NCBI RefSeq assembly: GCF_005869875.1
Contig: NZ_VAWG01000001.1
Coordinates: 186,001-250,000, forward strand
Source: Paenibacillus pinistramenti
Lineage (GTDB): Bacteria; Bacillota; Bacilli; Paenibacillales; Paenibacillaceae
Length of the DNA stretch: 64,000 bases
Direction: 5' to 3'
In this document: positions 25,353-34,682 of the stretch, in pieces
Position numbering within the stretch: position 1 is the stretch's first letter
Layout: every line of letters begins with the position of its first letter
The notes under the pieces: model-generated
The model's input: the letters and a program-made list of their open reading frames with translations, nothing else
What the model was told of the DNA's origin: nothing
Database searches by the model: none
Program-made: the position numbers and the translations under genes

Positions 25353-27476
25353 TTATTTGAGATACACCGCATGGGGAGCGGCCATGATTTCAATTCGGTC
25401 CAGCTGCAGCGCTTCACTGCTTTGCCCGTCCGAGGATAATTCGATCGAATTCCGTCCTTCTTGAAGGACGACAGGAAGCTCGACCCGATTGTCGGAGAAT
25501 GCGGCTGATCTGCCTGTAGGCGGGAACCATGCGGCTGCAGCCGGATCTCCATTCACTGCCAGATTCATGCTTGTCAATTCACCCGAAGGGTTAGCGTAAC
25601 GAATGACCAGCCTATATTCGCCAGCTTCCTCACGCTCGATATCCTCGAACGTGATCTTCCCGGATGTCCCTTCAGCCAAATGAATGAATTGTCCGCCTGA
25701 TGCATCAGTACCGCCGCCTTCGACTACAAAGCCCGTATACTCCGCATCTTCGGCTTCTGCCTGTAAGGCTGCACCGGGTACGATCGGCTCCACGGTCAAA
25801 TCGTCAAGCGCAGCCGACAGCTCTCCTTTACTTCCCGGCGGGACATGCAGACCAACGATGGCTGTTGATCGGCCTGCTGTGAACGTCAGCGTACGGCTCG
25901 CATATTTGCCGGTGCGATTTGATACGGATGCATAGCGGTAAGGACCGCCGTATTCATCGGCGAACAAGCGAGCTTCAAGACCACGATCCGCCGTCAGATA
26001 AGCTTTTACCTGGTAGGTCTGGCCCTTCTTCAGCCCATTCAGCTTCACGTAAAGCTTGCCTTCCTGCACCTCTTCATTCACATCGATCCGCCCTTTCCAA
26101 TCGCCGGACAATGCGGAACCGTTATCCTGTGCATAGATGTGGGAATCGTCAGCCTTTGGATTCCACGCCGTCCAGCCTTCGAGCGAGCCTTGTTCAAAAT
26201 CCGCATTCGGGATTATGACCACCTCTGCAGGACGAAGGTTCTCCGCTGGTATGCGATATTCGCTGCTCTCCGTGCTCCCCCCATGGAAGACGATCATCCG
26301 TTCCGCATTCTTCTGATACAGGGAAGCGATATCCGTCAGCTTCTGCTCATCCGGATAATTCGCGTTCAGATGAGGCGTGAAATCCGGATCATTGACGTAG
26401 ATGCCCTTACCATCGGCATAGATGGCAAATTTCACTTCCTGCGGCACGCCGTCCATGCCTTTGATAATTCCCATGAGTCCCATCACAAAAGAAGCTGTAC
26501 AATCGGCGTCATAGCCAGCTAATGAAGCGATCTTGGCGGATTCCGTATAATCGTTGTTCCCGTACAGGATCGCGAGAAGCGCCAGCGCGTTGTTGATGTC
26601 CGGAATCACCTGGATATTATCCCAGCCATATACCAGCCGTTTAAACTGACGCAGTTCGCTTTGCGCCCAGCGCCAATCGTCCGGTTTCTCATCATGCAGT
26701 GCTTTGACCTTCATGTAGATCTGATAAGGCCAGCTGTTCCTTGGCAATACGGCAGCGGCTTGATCCAATACAGTCCGTGCATCCTGCTCGAAATAGGCCA
26801 GCGAATACATCGTGCCCTGCAGCTTGGCCCACAGTACGGCATCGTACTCACCGGTAACGCTGGCGAATTTCTCAGTCAAACCGGCGGCCGTTACCGGCAT
26901 CCCCGGTGCAGTCATGCCAAGTGTGTCATTCTCGATATAGGCTTCTGTCACCCAATAGAAATCGTTAAACTCCGACTTGCCGGTCAGCGGCGGAAGTAAA
27001 TTCATCGTTCTCATGCTGGCCATCGCCGCGCCGCCCCCGCCCCAGTCGCTGACGTCGTGCTCCAGCCATTCGGCCTTGATATCCGCGTTCGATACGTTCG
27101 GACCATGAACATCCAGGATATGCTGATTGAAAAAATCGATATGATAATCGTCATCAGAGCCGATAACCGCCTGTCCCCGATCTTCGAAAAGCCGGTCATT
27201 CTGCGGCTGCTGGATATACGCACTGCTGCCGCTGTAAGGCCCTTCAATCCAGCCGAACCATTCGTCTGGCAGTGGATCTTCCGACACAAATTCATAGCCC
27301 GTTAACACGCCGCCTACCTGTCCAATGATGCCTGCCAGCGTCTTGTCATAGTAGACCTCCTTGGAGATCGAGCGAACCTCCTGTCCGCTCCCGTCCCCGG
27401 CCGCCAGCCATCCGGCTGCACTGCCGGCCAGAGCAAGAGCGGCCGCGATGATGACAGCTTTCAAACTCTTCCGCAT
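25353..27476 (-). CDS. Secreted ADP-ribosylglycohydrolase-fold protein with two carbohydrate-binding modules
   Basis: This 707-residue protein has an N-terminal signal peptide (MRKSLKAVIIAAALALAGSA...), no lipobox, then an ADP-ribosylglycohydrolase (DraG/ARH) fold at about 40-400. Metal-site hallmarks are present: AGIIGQVGGVLTGYEF, IGSDDDYHID (Asp108-110, Asp114) and AGYDADCTASFVMGLMG (Asp323, Asp325). Two beta-sandwich modules follow: a CBM4/9-like one (about 421-565, NADFEQGSLEGWTAW) and a CBM6/35-like one (about 571-701, AEAEDAEYTGF to LQLDRIEI). ARH enzymes cut N- or O-glycosidic bonds of ADP-ribose inside cells; here export and sugar binding suggest a polysaccharide-directed hydrolase. 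It lies 31 bp behind the permease gene, in the same operon. The ATG at 27476 follows AAGAGGAG. The activity is unknown. Confidence 0.75.
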   Translation of the reverse strand: MRKSLKAVIIAAALALAGSAAGWLAAGDGSGQEVRSISKEVYYDKTLAGIIGQVGGVLTGYEFVSEDPLPDEWFGWIEGPYSGSSAYIQQPQNDRLFEDRGQAVIGSDDDYHIDFFNQHILDVHGPNVSNADIKAEWLEHDVSDWGGGGAAMASMRTMNLLPPLTGKSEFNDFYWVTEAYIENDTLGMTAPGMPVTAAGLTEKFASVTGEYDAVLWAKLQGTMYSLAYFEQDARTVLDQAAAVLPRNSWPYQIYMKVKALHDEKPDDWRWAQSELRQFKRLVYGWDNIQVIPDINNALALLAILYGNNDYTESAKIASLAGYDADCTASFVMGLMGIIKGMDGVPQEVKFAIYADGKGIYVNDPDFTPHLNANYPDEQKLTDIASLYQKNAERMIVFHGGSTESSEYRIPAENLRPAEVVIIPNADFEQGSLEGWTAWNPKADDSHIYAQDNGSALSGDWKGRIDVNEEVQEGKLYVKLNGLKKGQTYQVKAYLTADRGLEARLFADEYGGPYRYASVSNRTGKYASRTLTFTAGRSTAIVGLHVPPGSKGELSAALDDLTVEPIVPGAALQAEAEDAEYTGFVVEGGGTDASGGQFIHLAEGTSGKITFEDIEREEAGEYRLVIRYANPSGELTSMNLAVNGDPAAAAWFPPTGRSAAFSDNRVELPVVLQEGRNSIELSSDGQSSEALQLDRIEIMAAPHAVYLK

Positions 27477-27507
27477 CGTACTGCTCCTCTTCTTGGGGCG
27501 CCTAGCC

Positions 27508-28335
27508 TCACCCCTTGATCCCGGACATTGCAATGCCTTGCACATAATACTTTTGCGTGAGCAGATACAAGATGATAATCGGAACGATCGCGACGGTTGA
27601 AGCGGCCATGAGCAGTCCCCAATCGACCGTATAAACGCCTTTGAAGGATGAGATGATGAGCGGCACGGTGAATTTGTTTTCACTGTTCAAGAAAATCAGC
27701 GGACCGAAGAAGTTATTCCAGTTGCCGATGAACGTGAACAAGCCTAGAGTAATGACGGCAGGCTTACACAGCGGCATCACGATCTGCCAATAGATGCGCG
27801 GATGGCTGGCACCGTCGATTTTAGCCGATTCGAGGTAAGCATTTGGAATACCGCCCATGAACTGCTTGATCATGAATACCCCGTATGCATTAATCATGAT
27901 CGCCGGCACGATCAGCGGCAGATGCGTATCGATCCAGTTGAATTTACTGAACAGAATATACAGCGGGATCAGGGTTACTTGGCCTGGAATCATCAGTGTC
28001 GCAAGGAAGACTGCGAACAGAGCGCCGCTGCCTTTGAATTTGATTTTCGCAAAAGCATAAGCCGCGATGCTGCTGGTCAGAAGCGTGCCGACTGTGACCA
28101 GCACCGCAATTTTAGTACTGTTCAGATAAGCCCTTGCCATCGGCATCAGTTCGAATACTTTTGGAAAATATTCCAGCGTGAACGACTTCGGCACCAATTG
28201 CGGCGGTACCTGAAAGATCGCGTCACTTGGTTTGATAGACGTCGTAATCATCCAATAGAACGGAAAAATTGTCGTAAGGGCAACTGCAATAAGAAGCAAA
28301 TGAATAAAGAAATTACCGCGCTTCGTTCTAGTCAA
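27508..28335 (-). CDS. Carbohydrate ABC transporter permease (MalG/LacG-like)
   Basis: This is an inner-membrane subunit of a CUT1-type sugar importer. The 275-residue protein has six predicted membrane segments beginning with FFIHLLLIAVALTTIFPFYW and the EAA loop YLESAKIDGASHPRIYWQIVMPLCKPA that contacts the ATPase. It overlaps the upstream permease gene by 8 bp, which points to coupled translation. It works with the permease at 28328-29218 and the binding lipoprotein at 33017-34432. No ATPase gene is present nearby, so a general MsmX/MsmK-type ATPase encoded elsewhere is expected. Confidence 0.92.
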   Translation of the reverse strand: MTRTKRGNFFIHLLLIAVALTTIFPFYWMITTSIKPSDAIFQVPPQLVPKSFTLEYFPKVFELMPMARAYLNSTKIAVLVTVGTLLTSSIAAYAFAKIKFKGSGALFAVFLATLMIPGQVTLIPLYILFSKFNWIDTHLPLIVPAIMINAYGVFMIKQFMGGIPNAYLESAKIDGASHPRIYWQIVMPLCKPAVITLGLFTFIGNWNNFFGPLIFLNSENKFTVPLIISSFKGVYTVDWGLLMAASTVAIVPIIILYLLTQKYYVQGIAMSGIKG

Positions 28336-29218
28336 TGTAATTCACCCACCGTTTGGACAGTTTGAATTGAATGAAGGTTACGATCAGGACGATTACGAAC
28401 AGCACCACGGAAACCACAGCGGCTTCGCCCATCCGGAAGTAGCGGAATGCCAGATCGTAGATATACATGACGAGCGTATAGGTCGAAAATGCCGGACCGC
28501 CTGCAGTCAGAATGAACGATTCCTGGAACAGATTGAAGACGCCGATCAACATCGTGACAATGATGAAGAAGGTTGTTGGCGACAGCAGCGGGAGCGTGAT
28601 GTTGAAGAATTGGCGCATTTTTCCGGCACCGTCAATCTCAGCCGCTTCATAGTAATCCTCCGGTATTCCTTTCAAGCCGGCGAGGAAGATCAGGTAATAA
28701 TAGCCCATCCCCTGCCATGTGCTCATAATGATGATGGCGATCCGCGCCCAGAAGGCTTCAGTCAGCCAGTTCGGACCTGTAATACCTATCGCATCCAGAA
28801 AATTGTTGAGCAAGCCGATATCCGGCGCGAATACCCAGTACCAGACAAGGACAATCGCTACAGACGAAGTGACCATCGGCAGGAAGAATGCCGCCTTGTA
28901 GATCGATAGACCTTTGATCGCCCGGTTCGTCAGCAGAGCCATTCCCAGTGAGATCGCGGTCGTTACCGGGACAATGCCAAGTACGAAGTACAGCGTATTG
29001 CGAAGCGCATAATAGAAGTTCTCTTCATGAAAAATCACATTAAAGTTATCCATCCCAATCCACTTCGGCGAATTGGTGAAGTCCCACTCCGTGAACATTA
29101 AGTAGAAGGACATCGCCACCGGAAACAGTACAAAAGCCAGTAATCCGATGATCTGCGGCGAGATGAACAAATACCCCCAGAAGTTCTCACGCTTGTTTAA
29201 TTTCGATACGCCTTGCAT
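28328..29218 (-). CDS. Carbohydrate ABC transporter permease (MalF/LplB-like)
   Basis: This 296-residue membrane protein has six predicted segments. The start (KRENFWGYLFISPQIIGLLAF) and the EAA loop EDYYEAAEIDGAGKMRQFFNITLPLLSP are typical of the first permease of CUT1 importers. The ATG at 29218 follows AAAGGAGTG. It is the first gene of the second transcription unit of this locus; a 27-bp motif shared with the binding-protein gene lies 96 bp upstream. The gap from 29219 to 29415 holds that motif and no gene. Confidence 0.92.
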   Translation of the reverse strand: MQGVSKLNKRENFWGYLFISPQIIGLLAFVLFPVAMSFYLMFTEWDFTNSPKWIGMDNFNVIFHEENFYYALRNTLYFVLGIVPVTTAISLGMALLTNRAIKGLSIYKAAFFLPMVTSSVAIVLVWYWVFAPDIGLLNNFLDAIGITGPNWLTEAFWARIAIIIMSTWQGMGYYYLIFLAGLKGIPEDYYEAAEIDGAGKMRQFFNITLPLLSPTTFFIIVTMLIGVFNLFQESFILTAGGPAFSTYTLVMYIYDLAFRYFRMGEAAVVSVVLFVIVLIVTFIQFKLSKRWVNYID

Positions 29219-29313
29219 GTCTTCACTCCTTTAAGCTGTGCGTTAGTTAGGTTCTGTTGATTGTGCGCCTATGTCCTTAGCTTAAAGGTTTGAAAGCGCC
29301 ATCGTAACGAGTG

Positions 29314-29340
29314 GATATTATGAGGTGGTGCACAATATTA
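29314..29340. promoter_or_regulatory. 27-bp motif, copy 1, upstream of the permease unit
   Basis: The plus strand reads GATATTATGA, then GGTGGTGC, then ACAATATTA. It matches the copy at 34511-34537 at 21 of 27 positions, with the outer arms nearly identical and the middle variable, as for a two-half-site regulator. Both copies lie 80-100 bp before a start codon in the same orientation. The YesN-type regulator of the locus is the likely binder (inference). Confidence 0.6.
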
Positions 29341-29415
29341 CGTTGTTTGGCTGCCTTCCCCTTTTCCCCTCAAATCCTTTTAATTTCTTTTAATTTCACC
29401 TTTAACTTCACTGCA

Positions 29416-29444
29416 CAAAAAACAACCGCCCAAGCGGGCAGCTG
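29416..29444 (-). terminator. Terminator after the YesM-type kinase gene
   Basis: On the minus strand CAGCTGCCC pairs with GGGCGGTTG (two wobble pairs) around a GCTT loop, followed by TTTTTTG. It separates the binding protein/regulator/kinase unit from the permease unit. Confidence 0.8.
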
Positions 29445-29458
29445 CTCTCAACATTCCT

Positions 29459-31267
29459 CTATTCATCGAGCTCTACATAAGGGATAGACATGATAACCGT
29501 TGTTCCTTCGCCAAGCTCACTTACAAATTCCAGGCCATATGGCTCACCAAAATGGAGCTTCAAACGTTCATTGATATTGCGAAGTCCCATACCGCCGATA
29601 TGCAGATTGCCTTTACGCCCGCTCCGCGGAGCTGCTAGTGCAGGACTCACCTTTGCACCAAGCGCATCTAACTGCCCCGCATCCATGCCTTTTCCATTAT
29701 CGCTGATTTCGATACGAAGCCTATCTTCCTCTTCATAGGTACGGATCATAATACGGCGCTCTGTCATCTCCGGATCGAACGCATGAATGATGCAATTCTC
29801 GACTATCGGCTGGATCGTAAATTTCAGAATGGCAAAATCTCGAAGACGCGCTGAAATCTGAGTCTCGATTACCAGCTGCATCTTATAGCGGTACTGCATA
29901 ATGGTCACGTAACTGCCGACATAATTGAGTTCATCCTGAATTCGAATGAGATCTGTCTGATGACTGGCGCTTATTCGCAGGAGATCGATTAAAGCCCCGG
30001 ACATCGCCTCAATATCTTTGGGCCGGTTCATTCTCGCGAGCGACTTGATGGAATTGATCGTATTGTACAGAAAATGCGGCGTTATTTGGGCTTGCAATGC
30101 CCGTATCTCATGCTCCTTCTTCGCCTTCTGCTCCTGCGTCACATCCTCGATCAATATCGACACGCGCTCGGCCAAATAATTAAAGGCGCGGGCCAGCCGG
30201 CCGAATTCGTCTTTCCGGTTCATCTTTACTCGTTCCTGCAGCTGGCCGATCTCAAAACGCTTCATCGCTTTAATGAGCGAGGCTATTGGTCTGTATAAAT
30301 GAAGGTAGAGCAGTAAAGCAGCAGCAAATGCGAAGCATCCCACGACCATGGTGACCAGCACAATCATACGTGAGATTTGACTGACCCCGTGAACGATATT
30401 CGCATAAGGAATCCGGTAAATGATTTTCCAGCCATTCACTTCGGACGTCCGGTAGGAGACGACCCATTCACCTTCGTCCGTCTTCTGCTTGAAGCTGCCG
30501 CTCGCCTCCGTCCAGAATTGGTCCGCCCGCAGGTCCGCTTGGATGCTGCTGCCTATCTTCGTCCGGTCCGAATCATAAATGACTTTCTTATTCGCCGTGA
30601 CGATCTGAATGGATTCCCCTTTAGCCAGCGCATTCGCGTCCAGCTCATCGAACAGCATATCAACATTGACGTTGAATACAGCAATCCCGAGCACCTCATC
30701 GCTGAAGGGCTCGACAATGCTTTCCGATACGGTCAGCGATGCTGCCCCGTTCTCATACATGTACTGCCATAATGCTTTTGCATGCGTCTTCACCGTGTTG
30801 GTATAGACCGGCAAGTTCGTAAAGTTGTCGGTTTCCGCATCTTTTACAGTCCCTCTTAGAAATGGAAGCCCGTCCCCGCTTGGAATAATCAATACCGCAT
30901 CGAACAGACCAGGCTTGCTCGTCATAATGCTGTCTAGGCGCGATCCCACTTCGGATACGACCGAGAAGGCCCGGTCCGATTCATAATTGGTACCATTGAT
31001 GTTTTGCAAGTAATAAGTTGTATTGAAGTTCGTGACCAAATCGCTTAGCAAAAACTCGATTTCATTGAATGAGCGGTCCAGCGCGTTCATCTTCGTGTTA
31101 TTCAAATTAAGCGCATTCTCCGTTTCCCGTTCGACGGCGAGGCTGGAGGATTTCGTGTTGACCAGATAGCCGACGACGGCCAGCGGAATGATGGAGATTC
31201 CGATAATAAAGACGATCAGCTTATATTTCAGACTAACCCAACCGATCGCGAAATTGATTCGCCTCAT
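29459..31267 (-). CDS. Two-component sensor histidine kinase, YesM/LytS type
   Basis: This 602-residue membrane sensor has a first membrane segment near residues 12-34 (LKYKLIVFIIGISIIPLAVVG), a large extracellular Cache-like domain, a second membrane segment near 290-310, and a HAMP domain (RFEIGQLQERVKMNRKDEF). The His_kinase domain has the phosphorylated His in QITPHFLYNTINSI, and the ATPase domain has LRIEISDNGKGMD and GGMGLRNINERL. The ATG at 31267 follows AAAGGA; an in-frame GTG lies 18 bases earlier. It is 18 bp from the response regulator gene and should sense the glycan product brought in by this locus, possibly through the binding protein. Confidence 0.92.
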   Translation of the reverse strand: MRRINFAIGWVSLKYKLIVFIIGISIIPLAVVGYLVNTKSSSLAVERETENALNLNNTKMNALDRSFNEIEFLLSDLVTNFNTTYYLQNINGTNYESDRAFSVVSEVGSRLDSIMTSKPGLFDAVLIIPSGDGLPFLRGTVKDAETDNFTNLPVYTNTVKTHAKALWQYMYENGAASLTVSESIVEPFSDEVLGIAVFNVNVDMLFDELDANALAKGESIQIVTANKKVIYDSDRTKIGSSIQADLRADQFWTEASGSFKQKTDEGEWVVSYRTSEVNGWKIIYRIPYANIVHGVSQISRMIVLVTMVVGCFAFAAALLLYLHLYRPIASLIKAMKRFEIGQLQERVKMNRKDEFGRLARAFNYLAERVSILIEDVTQEQKAKKEHEIRALQAQITPHFLYNTINSIKSLARMNRPKDIEAMSGALIDLLRISASHQTDLIRIQDELNYVGSYVTIMQYRYKMQLVIETQISARLRDFAILKFTIQPIVENCIIHAFDPEMTERRIMIRTYEEEDRLRIEISDNGKGMDAGQLDALGAKVSPALAAPRSGRKGNLHIGGMGLRNINERLKLHFGEPYGLEFVSELGEGTTVIMSIPYVELDE

Positions 31268-31285
31268 CACAGCAGTTCCTTTCAC

Positions 31286-32866
31286 TTAGCGGACCGGATT
31301 CGCCGATTGTTTGAATTCAGTTGGTTTGAGACCGGTAAGCTGCTTGAAAATCCGGCAAAAATAACGGTAATTGTCGAGTCCGACTTTCCCTGCAATTTCC
31401 TTGACCCGGCTGTCAGGCTGCATAATCAGCAGCTTTGCCTTCTCAATCCGGATTTTATTGAGGACATTGATAAAATTGTCACCGGTTTCCTGTTTAAACA
31501 GCTTACAAAAATAATTTTTGCTAAGCCCGACATAATTCGATACGTCAGCAAGTGAAATTTCAGAGGCATAATTTCGTTCCATAAAGTTCATGGCGTAGCG
31601 AATTTCTACCCTCATGTCGTTCAAGCTGCCAGATTGCATCTGCTCCACATATTGCGTGATCATCATTGTTAACTGAGCCGTCAGGTTGTCTAATGTAGAC
31701 CGCTCGGAAAGTATGGCCTGTTTGAAAGCGTTAATCTCAATTTGCTCCAAGGCGGATAAACATTTCGTTTTGATAACACGGAACAGCTGGTCGCCCAACC
31801 GCTGAAGTATGCTGCGGACGATGGAGGGCTCCAACCTTGCATGTGCCAAATAGCGGTGCAGGAGAGCCAGCTGATCGCGCGCATAATCACCATCCGCAGC
31901 CTGAATCGCCTGTATGATCGAAAGCTCATACTGATCGATCATGGTCGAATCTGTTAACGTTGTTTTTGCCGAACCTGCCGTGCTCGTATCCAAGAGTGCT
32001 TTGAACCCGTCATAGAACAGATCGGACAGTTTCTCATTCATGAGTTTAAACTGTTTCTGCAGATCCGGCGGCTGCGCGCAGATATCCCCTTTGACCACGA
32101 TCCCCCGCTGCTCCATCAGGCCTGCTGCCAATTGAAGCGCAATTTCATGCTGGCATTGCTTGATGAGCAGATAGCTTTTCTGCGTGGTGTAGATCAGGAG
32201 GAAATATTGATGATCCGTCACTTTTACTGCATCCATGCGTACATCCTGGAGCTGAACTTGCTCTGACGCACGCAGGAGCATTTCCCGGTCGAACTTATCC
32301 GCTTGAATGAGAATCGGCAGCCACACGCCCTTTGCCGCCGGGATATTCAATCGCCTCGCTTGTTCGTAGAAGGAATCCGCCTCCATTGTGCCGGTGAGCC
32401 AGCTTAGCCAGAATTGTCCTACCAAGGTCTGCTGCCCATACTGCCGCAGCTCCTCTAATTGCGCGTGATGCTCGGACTCCAGTCTCTCAACGACTAAGTC
32501 CCTTTTAAACTGCCCGAGCAGCTCCAATAAGACATCAGGATCAAGCTTATATTTGAGCACATAGTCAGAAGCTCCATATTTCATCGCTTCTTTTACGGAT
32601 TTGAAATCATCGTAGTTGCTCATGACTAGAATCTTGGCATGCCGCTTCGCGTTCTTCACTCGCTTGATTAATTCCATTCCATCCATGACAGGCATATAAA
32701 TATCAGTCAGAATGATATCCGGATCGTACAGCTCGGTCAGCTGCAGCGCAGCTTTCCCATTATCCGCTTCGCCAATAACATCGAAACCGTGCGCCTGCCA
32801 ATCAATTAACGTCTGAACGTCCTCCCGAATCAATCCATCATCATCCACGATTAATACTTTATACAT
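31286..32866 (-). CDS. YesN-type response regulator with AraC helix-turn-helix
   Basis: This 526-residue protein has an N-terminal receiver domain with Asp9/Asp10 (VDDDGLIR) and the phospho-acceptor Asp55 (IILTDIYMP), a long middle region (about 125-410), and a C-terminal AraC-type double helix-turn-helix (about 420-520, with ISLADVSNYVGLSKNYFCKL and IAGKVGLDNYRYFCRIFKQL). The kinase at 29459 is its obvious partner. The ATG at 32866 follows GGGGGG by about 8 bases; the open frame upstream to 32917 lacks family similarity. The likely binding sites are the 27-bp motifs before the two transcription units. Confidence 0.92.
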   Translation of the reverse strand: MYKVLIVDDDGLIREDVQTLIDWQAHGFDVIGEADNGKAALQLTELYDPDIILTDIYMPVMDGMELIKRVKNAKRHAKILVMSNYDDFKSVKEAMKYGASDYVLKYKLDPDVLLELLGQFKRDLVVERLESEHHAQLEELRQYGQQTLVGQFWLSWLTGTMEADSFYEQARRLNIPAAKGVWLPILIQADKFDREMLLRASEQVQLQDVRMDAVKVTDHQYFLLIYTTQKSYLLIKQCQHEIALQLAAGLMEQRGIVVKGDICAQPPDLQKQFKLMNEKLSDLFYDGFKALLDTSTAGSAKTTLTDSTMIDQYELSIIQAIQAADGDYARDQLALLHRYLAHARLEPSIVRSILQRLGDQLFRVIKTKCLSALEQIEINAFKQAILSERSTLDNLTAQLTMMITQYVEQMQSGSLNDMRVEIRYAMNFMERNYASEISLADVSNYVGLSKNYFCKLFKQETGDNFINVLNKIRIEKAKLLIMQPDSRVKEIAGKVGLDNYRYFCRIFKQLTGLKPTEFKQSANPVR

Positions 32867-33016
32867 GCTGTATCCCCCCAGATTATGTCTATCGAGCTGC
32901 CGATGGCCGTTTTTCAACCGTTAGAGCTTGGCAGGAAACAGATACTAACGAATACTTCCTTCCAACTTATAACGGGAGAAAAGACGAGGGAGACCCATCC
33001 TCCCTCGCCGTTCTCA

Positions 33017-34432
33017 TTAATTCGCTTTTTGCTCGGTCTTCTCTTTGGTCTCCAATAAGATTTGAGTCGATTTCGTGAGGAACTCGTCCACGGACATTTT
33101 GCCAAGGAGCCATGTGTCGAGCTGTGCGTTAATCTTCTGGTCTGCTTCTTCATAGAATGCATTATAAGGGACAGATACGGTGTGATCCAGTGCTTTTGTA
33201 AAGGTATCCAAATCTTCCGCCGAAATTTTGTCGCCGAACAAGCTTTGCTTAATTTCATCAAACGTTTCACGGTGAATCGGAAGGCCGCCTACCCCGGTCT
33301 TTGCAAGCGCATCCCAAGCTTCTTTGCTGTAGATCGCTTGAAGCGCTTCCCACGATTCCTGCGGGTGCTTCGTGCCTTTCCAGATCAGGAAGTTGTCGAT
33401 AAATTGGGAAGAGTAAGCTTGGCCTTTGCCTGCCGGAATCGCTGCAATCCCGACATTAAAGTTCTTAATATCGTTCTTCACGCTGCCAATATACCAGGTG
33501 CCGTCGATGGCCATGGCGATCCGGCCAGCTTTGAACATATCGAATCCACCCATTATCTTTGTGTCCGTCGGACGAGGTACTGATTTATCTACACGCAGCA
33601 TATCGTCGAACCACTGATAGACTTCTTTCGTTGCCGGCTCTTGAATTGCAGGTGTCAAATCTTCATTAAAGATGTTCTTGCCCCCGTTAGACAGCGAGAA
33701 CATACCGCCAGCGTAGCTGAGGAACGGACCGGCGGACAAACCAAACGTTTTCTTCGAACCTTCGCCGCTCGTAAATTGCTTTGCTATATCGCGGACTTGC
33801 GAGAACGAAATTGCATTGTTCCAATCATGGGACGGTTCCGCGATTCCCTTTGCCTTGAACATGTCTTTGTTGTAGTACATGAGCATATAGTAGATACCCG
33901 ACGGAAGACCGTAGTACTTACCGTCTTGGTAACCCGCATTCTTGAACGTGTTCTCAAAGTATTTGCTCATGTCAAGCGATTTCATCATTTCGGTAATATC
34001 AAGCGCCTGATCCTTCTTGATGATCTGCGGCATGAACGATTCCGCAATCCGGCCGAGGTCAGGCGACTTGCCTGCTGCGATCTGAGCCGTCACTTTTTGA
34101 TAGTACTCGGGCCATGTCGAGGTGTTGATCTTCTCAATTTTAATCGTAATATTTTTGCCGTCCGCTTTAAGCTTCTTGTTCGCTGCGTCAATCATCGCCG
34201 TCCAGCCCGCAATTTCATTGGCATTCGCCTGCATGGCGAAAGTCAGCGTTACCGGCGCAGACGAGGTGCTGTCTTTGTTCTCGTTGTCTGAGGTCACTTC
34301 CTGCTGTGTCTCGCTTGTCTGATTCTCCGCAGAATTTGAATTGCTGCTTCCGCCTCCGCAAGCTGCCATCACAACCATCATGAATGCCATAACGAGCATA
34401 AGCAGACCTTTCTTCCCCTGTCTTGGTCTCAT
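33017..34432 (-). CDS. Sugar-binding lipoprotein of an ABC importer
   Basis: This extracellular solute-binding protein (family 1) has 471 residues. The lipoprotein signal has the lipobox VMAACGGG, followed by a Ser/Asn-rich linker, so the mature protein is anchored to the outer face of the membrane. The ligand-binding fold spans about 65-460, with SPDLGRIAESF, YGLPSGIYYMLMYYNKDMF and MFKAGRIAMAIDGTWY. The ATG at 34432 follows AAAGGGG. It is the first gene of the unit with the YesN/YesM pair and should capture an oligosaccharide of an arabinose- or galactose-containing glycan for the two permeases. Confidence 0.93.
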   Translation of the reverse strand: MRPRQGKKGLLMLVMAFMMVVMAACGGGSSNSNSAENQTSETQQEVTSDNENKDSTSSAPVTLTFAMQANANEIAGWTAMIDAANKKLKADGKNITIKIEKINTSTWPEYYQKVTAQIAAGKSPDLGRIAESFMPQIIKKDQALDITEMMKSLDMSKYFENTFKNAGYQDGKYYGLPSGIYYMLMYYNKDMFKAKGIAEPSHDWNNAISFSQVRDIAKQFTSGEGSKKTFGLSAGPFLSYAGGMFSLSNGGKNIFNEDLTPAIQEPATKEVYQWFDDMLRVDKSVPRPTDTKIMGGFDMFKAGRIAMAIDGTWYIGSVKNDIKNFNVGIAAIPAGKGQAYSSQFIDNFLIWKGTKHPQESWEALQAIYSKEAWDALAKTGVGGLPIHRETFDEIKQSLFGDKISAEDLDTFTKALDHTVSVPYNAFYEEADQKINAQLDTWLLGKMSVDEFLTKSTQILLETKEKTEQKAN

Positions 34433-34510
34433 TGATATTCCCCTTTCGGACTCTAGCTGTTTGCTTTGCCTCCTAAATGTATCCGATTTCAAAACTCAAA
34501 AGTATGACCT

Positions 34511-34537
34511 GAAATTATGAACGGGTATACAATATTA
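34511..34537. promoter_or_regulatory. 27-bp motif, copy 2, upstream of the binding-protein unit
   Basis: The plus strand reads GAAATTATGA, then ACGGGTAT, then ACAATATTA. It lies 79 bp before the binding-protein start codon and matches copy 1 at 21 of 27 positions. The rest of the gap to 34682 shows no gene. Confidence 0.6.
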
Positions 34538-34682
34538 TTCACTTTACAGCATCGCTGAATAAGCCGTCGAGCCCTTAACATACGATATAGCTTCCCCTGC
34601 GAGAGAAGCCACGCATAGATCCAGCGATAGATCGTCTTGAAGCAGATCATTTAAGTGCCGCACTTCATATTACAATCTGTCG

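Noticed and set aside
25322..25552. N-terminal extension of the DUF6259-like gene overlapping the ARH-fold gene
   Set aside because: A good ribosome site stands 9 bases before the ATG at 25321, and the extension is a shadow of the upstream gene's 3' end.
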